Shown piece by piece: positions 23,213 through 30,136 of a stretch of DNA of 30,136 nucleotides. The notes under the pieces were generated by a model. That model saw nothing but the letters and a program-made list of their open reading frames with translations, was not told the DNA's origin and did not search any database. A program made the translations under genes and the position numbers. The stretch is from an uncultured Steroidobacter sp. Lineage in GTDB: Bacteria; Pseudomonadota; Gammaproteobacteria; Steroidobacterales; Steroidobacteraceae. The DNA is taken from assembly GCA_946478975.1 (NCBI GenBank), contig CAMLEO010000051.1, forward strand, positions 1 to 30,136. The letters run 5' to 3'. Within the stretch, counting starts at the first letter, position 1. Each line of letters opens with the position of its first letter.

Positions 23213-24886
23213 ATGGTCAGTAGTCCCGGCACGATCGCACATCGCACCGAAGACGGCCTGGACCGTTCGCATCGACGCGTCATTTTCGCCTCGTCGCTCG
23301 GCACGGTATTCGAGTGGTACGACTTCTATCTGTACGGCTCGCTGTCGGCCATCATCGCCAAGCAGTTCTTCTCCGGCGTGAACGAGACCACCGGCTTCAT
23401 CTTCGCGCTGCTGGCGTTTGCGGCGGGCTTTTTCGTGCGTCCGTTCGGCGCGCTGGTGTTCGGCCGGCTCGGCGACCTGGTCGGGCGCAAGTACACCTTC
23501 CTGGTCACCATCGTGATCATGGGCTCGTCGACTGCCATCGTGGGCATGCTGCCGAGCTATGCCACCATCGGCGTCGCCGCGCCGATCATTCTGATCCTGC
23601 TGCGACTGTTGCAGGGCCTGGCGCTCGGCGGCGAATACGGTGGCGCGGCGACCTACGTCGCCGAACATGCGCCGCATGGCCGTCGCGGCTTCTATACCAG
23701 CTGGATCCAGACCACTGCGACGATGGGTTTGTTTCTTTCGCTGCTGGTGATCCTGGCCTGCCGCGTCTCGCTCGGGCCGGACTTCGACGTGTGGGGCTGG
23801 CGCATTCCGTTCCTGATCTCGATCCTGCTGCTGGCGGTTTCGGTGTACATCCGGATGCAATTGCAGGAGTCGCCGGCGTTCCTGGAAATCAAGAACGAGG
23901 GCAAGCTGTCCAAGGCGCCGTTGACCGAAGCGTTCGGCAACTGGAGCAACGGCAAGATCGTGCTGCTGGCGCTGATCGGCGCCACTGCAGGCCAGGCGGT
24001 CGTGTGGTACGGCGGCCAGTTCTACGCGCTGTTCTTCCTCGAAAAGATCCTGCAAGTCGAGCCCAAGGCCGCGAACCTGATCATCGCCGCGGCACTGTTG
24101 ATCGGCACGCCGTTTTTCGTGGTGTTCGGTGCGCTCTCGGACAGGATCGGCCGCAAGTCCATCGTCATGGCCGGCTGCATCCTCGCCGCACTCACGTATT
24201 TCCCGGTGTTCAAAGGCCTCACGCACTTCGCGAGCCCGGCATTGGAGAGCGCCGTGGCCTCGGCGCCGGTCACCGTGATCGCCGATCCGGCCGACTGCTC
24301 GTTCCAGTTCGATCCGGTCGGCAAGAAGGTGTTCACCAAGTCGTGCGACGTGGTGAAGTCATCGCTGGCGAAGGCCGGTATTCCCTATGAGAACGAGGCG
24401 GCGCCGGCCGGCTCGGTCGCGCGGGTGCGCATCGGCACGGGTGAGAAGGCGGTGTTCATCGACTCGTTCCCGGGCGCGACCATGGACAAGGCCGCGTTCA
24501 AGACCGCGAACGATGCGTTCATCGGGAAACTGAAGCCTGCGCTCGCGACAGCGGGCTACCCGGCGAAGGCCAACATGGATGCCGTGAATTATCCGATGGT
24601 GATCGCGCTGTGCACCTACCTGGTCATCCTGGTGACCATGGTGTACGGCCCGATCGCGGCCTGGCTGGTGGAGCTGTTCCCGACCCGCATCCGCTACACC
24701 TCCATGTCGCTGCCGTATCACATCGGCAACGGCTGGTTCGGCGGCTTCCTGCCGGTCACCTCATTCGCAATCGTTGCGGCAACCGGCGACATCTATAACG
24801 GCCTGTGGTACCCGATCGTGGTCGCGGTCATGACGGCGGTCGTCGGCACCTTGTTTCTGCGGGAGACCAAGGATCAGGCGATATGA
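23213..24886 (+). CDS. MHS-family (metabolite:H+ symporter) MFS transporter with periplasmic insert
   Basis: A 557-residue MFS transporter of the metabolite:H+ symporter subfamily (ProP, ShiA, KgtP and relatives). Seen: SLGTVFEWYDFYLYGSLSAI (29-48), GRLGDLVGRKYTF (84-96), LQGLALGGEYGGAATYVAEH (133-152) and GALSDRIGRKSI (306-317). Typical members are ~430-460 residues; here a hydrophilic stretch at ~334-460 separates two late helices. It contains two Cys (C362, C378) that could form a disulfide and ends before PMVIALCTYLVILVTMVYG, so it should lie in the periplasm. Family members import organic acids, betaines or shikimate. It follows a DcaP-type porin, and substrates of the same anion type are plausible. 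Confidence 0.9.
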   Translation: MVSSPGTIAHRTEDGLDRSHRRVIFASSLGTVFEWYDFYLYGSLSAIIAKQFFSGVNETTGFIFALLAFAAGFFVRPFGALVFGRLGDLVGRKYTFLVTIVIMGSSTAIVGMLPSYATIGVAAPIILILLRLLQGLALGGEYGGAATYVAEHAPHGRRGFYTSWIQTTATMGLFLSLLVILACRVSLGPDFDVWGWRIPFLISILLLAVSVYIRMQLQESPAFLEIKNEGKLSKAPLTEAFGNWSNGKIVLLALIGATAGQAVVWYGGQFYALFFLEKILQVEPKAANLIIAAALLIGTPFFVVFGALSDRIGRKSIVMAGCILAALTYFPVFKGLTHFASPALESAVASAPVTVIADPADCSFQFDPVGKKVFTKSCDVVKSSLAKAGIPYENEAAPAGSVARVRIGTGEKAVFIDSFPGATMDKAAFKTANDAFIGKLKPALATAGYPAKANMDAVNYPMVIALCTYLVILVTMVYGPIAAWLVELFPTRIRYTSMSLPYHIGNGWFGGFLPVTSFAIVAATGDIYNGLWYPIVVAVMTAVVGTLFLRETKDQAI

Positions 24887-24928
24887 GAGAATAGTGCACT
24901 TACATCCCCAGTTCAGGTTTATCCGGTA

Positions 24929-24969
24929 GCATCGCGCGTTTCCCGTTCATCTCAACGGGCGCGCGATGC
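24929..24969 (+). promoter_or_regulatory. Strong stem-loop between transporter and lipoprotein genes
   Basis: Sixteen base pairs: 24929-24938 pairs with 24960-24969, and 24942-24947 with 24954-24959, with a TTT bulge on the left side and a CATCTC loop. It ends 21 bases before the GTG start of the next gene and has no U-tract, so it could be a processing or stability element, or a weak attenuator, between the two halves of the gene run. Confidence 0.6.
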
Positions 24970-24990
24970 GCCATTTCGAAGGGAGAGGAA

Positions 24991-26616
24991 GTGCACGATC
25001 TACCCGGTGCCCGCGGCGTCGCAGGGTTGTTGATGATGGCGCTGCTCGCCGGCTGTGGCGGTGGCAGCGGAGGCGACGAGTCCGCTGCGACCGTAATCTC
25101 CACCAATGCGATCAGCTTCACGGCCAACGGGCCTGACGCAGCGACGCCGACGTCGCAGGTGTTCACTGCTACGTTCGGCAGCGATATCGCTCATCTCGGC
25201 GTGGTTCACAGCGGCAGCGCGGTCAACGACGTCACCTCGACGGTGAATGGGCGGACCGCGACCATCACCGTTCAGCCGGCTGCGCCATCAACGGTGGGGC
25301 CCGGTGCGTTCGTCGGCGCAGTCGCCGTGACCGGCTATACGTGTGCCGACGCGACCTGCAGCAAGCTGGCCGCCGGCACGACAGCGACCGTTTCGATCAG
25401 CTATCAAGTCTCGCCAGTCGTGCAACTCGTGACTCCGTATGTGGAGACGTCTGGCGTTGCTGATGAAGTCGTCCTCCGCGGGGTCGGGCTGAATACGTTC
25501 AGCGTGCAGGGCGTGCGCTTCGGTGACGTTGCGGCGACCACGTTCACAGGCGTCAACGCGTCAGAAATCCGCGCGACGCACCCGGCATTGCCGGCGGGCA
25601 CCTACCCGGTCCGCCTGGTTGCCTCGAATTTCCAAGGTGACATCACCACCACGGCGACACTGGTCGTTGTCGATCCCACCGCATTTACAGCGACGACGTT
25701 GGCGTATCCGACCGCGCTCAGCAGCGTGCGCCGCGTGATTTACGACGCCGAACGCCGTGCTTTGCTGGTCGTCACGGATGTGGGCGCGGGTTCCATCGTT
25801 CGTTATCCGTCGACCGGGACTTCCTGGGGTGCGCCGACCCAAGTGGCGGCGGGCCTGAACGATGCCGCGTTGTCCGCCAAAGGCACGAGTTTGTACGGGA
25901 TCTCGCCGACCGCGGTGGTGCCGGTGGATCCGGTGACCTTGGCCCTCGGCACAGCGATCTCGGCGCCGTCATTGGCGACGAACGCGTTCCTCAAGAACAT
26001 CGTGGTCGGCAATGACGATGTCGGAATGATCACGACCGGCATCGCTGCCAGCACGGCGACCAATGCCTATTTGTATTTTCCATTGTCCAGCACGGTGCTC
26101 GTGGGCGGCGGCGCCTTCAACAATGCCACTCCGGCAATGGCGGCCAACGGCGCTGGCGCCTATCTGATGCAGGGTGACCCCTCACTCACTGCTGACGTGG
26201 TGGCCGCAAAGTATTCGACCCAGGGGAATCTGTTTTCCAACTCGACGTTGACGACGCTGCGTCAGAACACCATTGCACCGGTCATTTCGCGCACCGCGAA
26301 CCGGCTGATTTTGAACGGCACGCGCGTCTTGGATGCGGCCGAGGCGGTGCTGGGCACATTGCCCACGACGACCACTGCGCTGGTGCTGAAGCCGGATGGC
26401 ACGCGTGCCTATGCCTACGATCCCACGGCGGGCGGCATTCTGGTTTATGACGTTTCGGCCGATCTCAAAGGGGCGGCGTATGCTCCGCTCGGCGCGGCCG
26501 TGCCGCTGACGGGCGATCCGGGCACCAATCCGAAGATGATCATCTCCCCCGACGGTCGCACCTTGTTCCTGGCCGGCGGTACGCAAGTCGTGGTGCAACC
26601 GACCCCGGCGCTCTAA
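24991..26616 (+). CDS. Lipoprotein with IPT/TIG-like domain and probable beta-propeller
   Basis: A 541-residue protein starting at GTG with GGGAGAGGAA directly before it. A signal with a lipobox (LLMMALLAGC, Cys22, followed by GGGSGGDES) marks it as a lipoprotein with a flexible linker. Residues ~40-140 look like a beta-sandwich; ~146-215 resembles an IPT/TIG fold (VTPYVETSGVADEVVLRGVGL, then LPAGTYPVRLVASN). From ~228 onward, repeats such as VRRVIYDAERRALLVVTDVG, LKPDGTRAYAYDPTAGGILVYDV and ISPDGRTLFLAGGTQ resemble blades of a WD40-like or YVTN-type propeller. It probably sits at the outer membrane and binds a partner or glycan; no catalytic site is visible. The next gene starts 19 bases downstream. 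Confidence 0.8.
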   Translation: MHDLPGARGVAGLLMMALLAGCGGGSGGDESAATVISTNAISFTANGPDAATPTSQVFTATFGSDIAHLGVVHSGSAVNDVTSTVNGRTATITVQPAAPSTVGPGAFVGAVAVTGYTCADATCSKLAAGTTATVSISYQVSPVVQLVTPYVETSGVADEVVLRGVGLNTFSVQGVRFGDVAATTFTGVNASEIRATHPALPAGTYPVRLVASNFQGDITTTATLVVVDPTAFTATTLAYPTALSSVRRVIYDAERRALLVVTDVGAGSIVRYPSTGTSWGAPTQVAAGLNDAALSAKGTSLYGISPTAVVPVDPVTLALGTAISAPSLATNAFLKNIVVGNDDVGMITTGIAASTATNAYLYFPLSSTVLVGGGAFNNATPAMAANGAGAYLMQGDPSLTADVVAAKYSTQGNLFSNSTLTTLRQNTIAPVISRTANRLILNGTRVLDAAEAVLGTLPTTTTALVLKPDGTRAYAYDPTAGGILVYDVSADLKGAAYAPLGAAVPLTGDPGTNPKMIISPDGRTLFLAGGTQVVVQPTPAL

Positions 26617-26635
26617 GCAGCGCGAGAGTGCGAAA

Positions 26636-27460
26636 ATGATTCGAAACAATCTTTGCATCCATGGCCCGCTGTTCGCGGCGCTCACTCTGGCGAGCGGCGC
26701 GACGTTCGCTGCCGAGCTCGGCCAACCGACCGAGGTCAAGGCGGTTCAGAAATCCAACTTCTCGCTCGGGCTGGTCGCCAGCGACAGCGATACCAAGGAC
26801 AGCACGTCCAACGGCACGTTCGGCCTCGGCGGCATCTGGACGATGCCGATCGGCAAGCTGTTCGGCGCGTCGCTCTCGGGCGCGTACTCGCGCTCGACTG
26901 CGCGCACCAGCGACGTGCTGCTCGATGTGGCCTCCGCCGATTCGACGCGCCCGTCCTGTCGTTTCAACAACCGCGATCTGTCGGCGAGCCTGTTTGCCCG
27001 CATGCCGACGCTCGGCCGCGTTTCGGTCAGCTACGGCAACGGCCAGCTGACATCGGATTGCGGCGAGCAGTCCGAGTTTGTCTCCACCGGCGACGACTCG
27101 ATGGGCACCGACAACTATCGCGTGACCGCCGAGGCCTACCTGGGCAATTTCACGCTGGCCGCGAATCACACCTCGACCGAGCTGGAGAAGGGGCCGACGC
27201 TGGATTCGAACTCGTTCAGCGCCAGCTGGTATCCCATGGAAGATCTGCGCGTCACGCTGTCCGGCGGCGACTTGTACGATCAGGACACGTACGGCATCGA
27301 GATCGAGCATCAGCCCGAGTTCATGGGCGATGCGCTCGGCGTCGTGCTCGGTTATTCGGTGGTGGATCGCAAGCAGGAAGTCGGCACGATCAGCTTCAGC
27401 GTGGTGTATCACTTCGGCACCAAGGTCGAGCTGAAGACGCGCGATCGCGAATATCGCTGA
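26636..27460 (+). CDS. Small outer-membrane beta-barrel-like protein
   Basis: A 274-residue exported protein. A signal peptide (IRNNLCIHGPLFAALTLASGATFAA) is followed by strongly amphipathic strands separated by short turns (FSLGLVASDSDTK, GTFGLGGIWTMPI, SVSYGNGQLTSDCG, TISFSVVYHFGTKVEL), typical of an 8- to 12-strand barrel. The last strand ends in a charged tail (KTRDREYR) rather than a terminal Phe, which is unusual for a BAM substrate. Two Cys in the middle (SCRF, SDCG) could form a disulfide. I do not recognise a named family. It is almost certainly co-transcribed with the lipoprotein gene (19-base gap), and the two may form a surface complex. Confidence 0.75.
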   Translation: MIRNNLCIHGPLFAALTLASGATFAAELGQPTEVKAVQKSNFSLGLVASDSDTKDSTSNGTFGLGGIWTMPIGKLFGASLSGAYSRSTARTSDVLLDVASADSTRPSCRFNNRDLSASLFARMPTLGRVSVSYGNGQLTSDCGEQSEFVSTGDDSMGTDNYRVTAEAYLGNFTLAANHTSTELEKGPTLDSNSFSASWYPMEDLRVTLSGGDLYDQDTYGIEIEHQPEFMGDALGVVLGYSVVDRKQEVGTISFSVVYHFGTKVELKTRDREYR

Positions 27461-27493
27461 TAAATCATCGCCTGCCGCAGGCGGGAGAGGCCC
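27461..27493 (+). other. 33-base spacer with hairpin at the ribosome binding site
   Basis: A tandem stop (TGA TAA) ends the barrel gene. The small hairpin CGCCTG-CCG-CAGGCG (27469-27483) sits directly before the GGGAGAGG ribosome binding site of the aminotransferase gene and may modulate its access. Confidence 0.35.
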
Positions 27494-28612
27494 ATGACGA
27501 CGCGTCGTTCGTTCATGCGGAATTTGGGCGTGCTCGGCGCCGCCGGCGTTTACTTCGGCGAGAGCCTGGTCGCGGCGAATACGGCGCATGCCGGCCCGGT
27601 CGAGAAATCCTCGACCGTCTGGCTGGACTCCAACGAAAATCCGGCCGGCCCGCCGGCCGCCGCGATCGACGCCATGGTCAAAGGCGCATCCGCCTCGTGG
27701 CGATATCACTTCGATGAATTCGACGACTTCGCTCGCGCGATTGCGAAGAGCGAGCAGGTGTCGCCCCAGCACGTGATGTTTGGTGTCGGCTCCAGCGAAG
27801 TCATCTCGTCCGCGATCTGCGCGTTCACGGCCGCCTCGAAGCCGATGATCACTGCTTCGCCGACCTACGACATCATCGTCGCGCTCGCGCGGAGTCTCGG
27901 CAAAGCGGTGGTTGAAGTTCCTCTCACCGCGCAATGGAGCTACCCGGTGAAAGAGCTCGTCGCAGCGGTCCGGAAGGCCGGCGGCGGCATGATCTATCTG
28001 TGCAATCCAAACAATCCCACCGCCTCGATTACGCCGAACGAAGACATTCGCTGGCTGGTGGACAACCTGCCGCCGGACACGGTGCTGTTCGTCGATGAGG
28101 CGTACCTGGAATTCGCCGATCCCGGGATGACGGAAAGCGCCATCAAATACGTGCGCGAAGACAAGAACGTCGTGGTCGCTCGCACGTTCTCCAAGATCTT
28201 CGGCATGGCGGGAGTGCGTTCCGGCTATGGCTGCGCGCGTGCAGACCTGATCGGCGCGATGTATCCATTCATGGACAACGTGATTCCGTTCGTCGCCGTA
28301 CGTGCCTCGATGGCGGCTTTGCAGGAGAAGGCCAAGCTCGTGCCGGAGCGACGCAAAGCCAATGCGCGCGTTCGCGGTGAGCTGTGCCAATGGCTGGATC
28401 AGCGGCAGATTCGTTACATTCCGACGCACGCGAACTTCGTGATGATCGACGTGAAGCGCGATGTTCGCGCGTTCGGGGCGGAGATGCTGCGTCAGGGCAT
28501 TGCGGTGGGCCGTCCGTTCCCACCGCTCGATCACATGCTGCGAGTCACGATCGGCAGCGACGAGAACATGCAGCGCTTTCGCGACGTGTTCTCGAAGGTA
28601 TACGCGGCCTGA
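27494..28612 (+). CDS. Tat-exported PLP aminotransferase (HisC-like fold)
   Basis: A 372-residue class I/II aminotransferase most similar in motif layout to histidinol-phosphate aminotransferase: LDSNENPAGP (44-53), LCNPNNPTASIT (169-180), FVDEAYLEF (199-207) and the PLP lysine K234 in ARTFSKIFGMAGVRSGYG. The N-terminus is a twin-arginine signal (TTRRSFMRNLGVLGAAG) with probable cleavage after AHA (residue 33), so the folded PLP enzyme should be exported to the periplasm. That location is inconsistent with histidine biosynthesis; a role in periplasmic amino acid or amine turnover is inferred. It follows the barrel gene by 33 bases and ends three bases before the convergent peptidase stop. Confidence 0.88.
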   Translation: MTTRRSFMRNLGVLGAAGVYFGESLVAANTAHAGPVEKSSTVWLDSNENPAGPPAAAIDAMVKGASASWRYHFDEFDDFARAIAKSEQVSPQHVMFGVGSSEVISSAICAFTAASKPMITASPTYDIIVALARSLGKAVVEVPLTAQWSYPVKELVAAVRKAGGGMIYLCNPNNPTASITPNEDIRWLVDNLPPDTVLFVDEAYLEFADPGMTESAIKYVREDKNVVVARTFSKIFGMAGVRSGYGCARADLIGAMYPFMDNVIPFVAVRASMAALQEKAKLVPERRKANARVRGELCQWLDQRQIRYIPTHANFVMIDVKRDVRAFGAEMLRQGIAVGRPFPPLDHMLRVTIGSDENMQRFRDVFSKVYAA

Positions 28613-28615
28613 TTC

Positions 28616-30136
28616 TCAAGGGCTCGGCGTCGGCGACGTTTCTTCCGCCGCCAGCGTTCCCGCGCCCAGGTTCTGCACCAGGAACTTCTCCAGCTCGGTC
28701 AGCAGCGTCGTGCGCTCCGATTTCAGCCGCAGCTGGTGAGTTGCATTCTCCAGCTGAATCATCTGATGCGGCTTGCCGGCGCTCTTCAACGCCGATGCCA
28801 TCTGGCGCGAGTGATCGAAGTCCACCTGGATGTCACGATCGCCGTGGATCAAGAACACGGGCATGTTGATTTTGTCCGCGTGGCGTAGCGGCGAGTCCTC
28901 GCGCAGCTTTTCTTTGATCGTGCCGATCTGCTCGCGCACGAACGCGCGATTGCTGAAATAGCGCGATTCAGTGAGTAGATCGCGCAAGTCGCTGACGCCC
29001 GCGATGCTGGCCGAGCATCGATAGAGATCGCCGTTACGCACGGCCGACAACAGCGCCGCGTAGCCGCCGAAGCTCCAGCCGACGACGCAGACGCGCTTGG
29101 GATCGGCGATGCCTTGCTTGATCGCCCACTGCGTGCCGTCGGTGATGTCGGTGTAAGTGAGTCCGCCCCAGTCCTGGTGCGCGGCGTAGTACCACTTGGA
29201 GCCGTAACCCGACGAGCCGCGAAAGTTCATTTGCAGTACCGCGTAACCGCGGCTCACCAGGAACGCTCGAAGGAAATCGAAGTCCCACGAGTCACGCGCG
29301 ATCGGGCCGCCGTGAGGCATCACGATCAACGGCAGGTTCTCGGCGCGCACGCCAGGCGGCACGGTGAGATAACCCGGAATCTCGACGCCATCGCGCGCGG
29401 GATAAGAAATCGTGCGCATGCGTCCCAAGGTCTTCGGATCGAGCTCCGGATACGCGACCTGGATGCGGAAGATTTTTTGCGTACCGGCGCGCAGCAGGTA
29501 GTACTTCCATTCTACGTCGCTGACGGAGGTGACGATGTACGTCTGCCGATCCTGCGAGTAGTCGCTGATGTAATTGAACGTCGCCGGCAGCGCCCTGTTG
29601 ATCGTGTCGATCAGCGCGCGCGTCGGCTCATCGGTGTAGTGAACGAACGGCCGATCGGTTTCATAATGAATGCCGATGAGCTTGCGGTCCGGCGTCAGCA
29701 GCGGGTCGGACGCGTCCACCAGCGGATGCGAGAACACCAGCTTGGGTTCGGCCTGGTCGGAAAGATCCATCTCCCACAGCGCATCGCGACCTTCGAACGT
29801 GCCCTGCGCGAACGCGCGATTGGTGCCGGGAATGATCGCCAGCGGGATCAGCTCGTCGTTGTTCTCGAACGCCTTCACCTTCGACAGCTGCACCCATTTC
29901 TTTTCATTGTCCATGCGCGCGTAGTACTCGAGCACGGGGCTGTCGGTGCGATAGCCATAGCCGAAGCGGACGTTGCCGGCGCCGTCGGTTGCGTAGCTGC
30001 GGATCGGATAGTGATCTGCGCCACGGATGAAGCGGCGGCCGGAGTTGACGTTCACTTCGAAGATCGATGGATAGCCGGTGCGATTCACATCCAGCGCCAT
30101 CAGCACGGTGTCGGGCTGGTCCGGCGTCCAGTCCAG
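28616..30136 (-). CDS. S9 family prolyl oligopeptidase (5' end outside the window)
   Basis: The C-terminal 506 residues of a serine peptidase of family S9; the frame is open to the right edge, so the start and any signal peptide lie beyond it. The visible N-terminal part is the end of a beta-propeller (for example YPSIFEVNVNSGR and SDYSQDRQTYIVTSVSD). The alpha/beta-hydrolase domain has GGPIARDSWDFD, RGSSGYGSKWYYAAHQDWGG, the nucleophile Ser in VVGWSFGGYAALL, Asp in LIHGDRDIQVD and His in ENATHQL. Such enzymes release dipeptides or cleave oligopeptides, usually in the periplasm. The tail is Ala/Pro/Thr-rich. Close placement beside the exported aminotransferase is suggestive of peptide or amino acid use, not proof. 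Confidence 0.9.
   Translation of the reverse strand: MDWTPDQPDTVLMALDVNRTGYPSIFEVNVNSGRRFIRGADHYPIRSYATDGAGNVRFGYGYRTDSPVLEYYARMDNEKKWVQLSKVKAFENNDELIPLAIIPGTNRAFAQGTFEGRDALWEMDLSDQAEPKLVFSHPLVDASDPLLTPDRKLIGIHYETDRPFVHYTDEPTRALIDTINRALPATFNYISDYSQDRQTYIVTSVSDVEWKYYLLRAGTQKIFRIQVAYPELDPKTLGRMRTISYPARDGVEIPGYLTVPPGVRAENLPLIVMPHGGPIARDSWDFDFLRAFLVSRGYAVLQMNFRGSSGYGSKWYYAAHQDWGGLTYTDITDGTQWAIKQGIADPKRVCVVGWSFGGYAALLSAVRNGDLYRCSASIAGVSDLRDLLTESRYFSNRAFVREQIGTIKEKLREDSPLRHADKINMPVFLIHGDRDIQVDFDHSRQMASALKSAGKPHQMIQLENATHQLRLKSERTTLLTELEKFLVQNLGAGTLAAEETSPTPSP

Noticed and set aside
23198..24226. 342-residue minus-strand frame opposite the MHS transporter
   Set aside because: Composition is the polar mirror of transmembrane codons; no family pattern.
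26540..28534. 664-residue minus-strand frame opposite the barrel and aminotransferase genes
   Set aside because: Antisense shadow spanning two well-supported genes; no ribosome binding site or recognisable domain.

Overview
The window is GC-rich, gene-dense bacterial DNA. Several products point to Gammaproteobacteria: an LpxO-type lipid A hydroxylase, a DUF2058 (YaiL) protein, an RsuA very close to the enterobacterial form, CstA with YbdD, and a CrbS/CrbR-type two-component pair. The codon bias and the mix of DcaP porin, MHS transporter and exported enzymes would fit a Steroidobacter/Nevskiales/Xanthomonadales-like organism, but that placement is inference. I see no rRNA, tRNA, CRISPR array, transposase or phage gene.

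Layout. 1-1250: the first codons of a DUF1993-like gene leaving the left edge, then a bactofilin plus zinc-ribbon pair on the minus strand. 1251-4239: a minus-strand cluster reading Tat-exported histidine phosphatase, cstA, ybdD. 4385-5641: a plus-strand double VOC-domain protein carrying a long histone-H1-like Lys/Ala/Pro tail. 5704-7869: a fumarylacetoacetate-hydrolase-family enzyme, a small unknown protein and a ketopantoate-reductase-family enzyme. 7969-11016: an overlapping plus-strand trio of class Ic aminotransferase, RsmC-like rRNA methyltransferase and RsuA pseudouridine synthase. 11017-11428: a gene-free stretch filled by a nested inverted-repeat element. 11429-16867: AraC regulator, DUF2058 protein, an unknown exported protein, LpxO-like hydroxylase, transaldolase and a C-tail-anchored unknown. 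16885-21583: a 1161-residue SSS-PAS-kinase-receiver hybrid sensor and its likely LuxR-type response regulator, with an unknown gene between them. 21793-28612: a co-directional run of DcaP-type porin, MHS-family symporter with an unusual periplasmic insert, TIG/propeller lipoprotein, small beta-barrel protein and a Tat-exported PLP aminotransferase. 28616-30136: an S9 prolyl-oligopeptidase cut by the right edge.

How the genes may fit together. Carbon acquisition recurs: CstA/YbdD (pyruvate-type uptake), a CrbSR-like sensor pair (known in relatives for acetate-responsive control) and, divergent from the regulator, an outer-membrane porin followed by an inner-membrane organic-acid-type symporter. 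The run from porin to exported aminotransferase could be one uptake and periplasmic-processing locus under that two-component system. This is the best candidate here for an undescribed system, but it rests on gene order and domain content only. The other stand-outs are the VOC/H1-tail fusion, the palindromic element at 11038-11280, and four convergent gene pairs whose stop codons almost touch.
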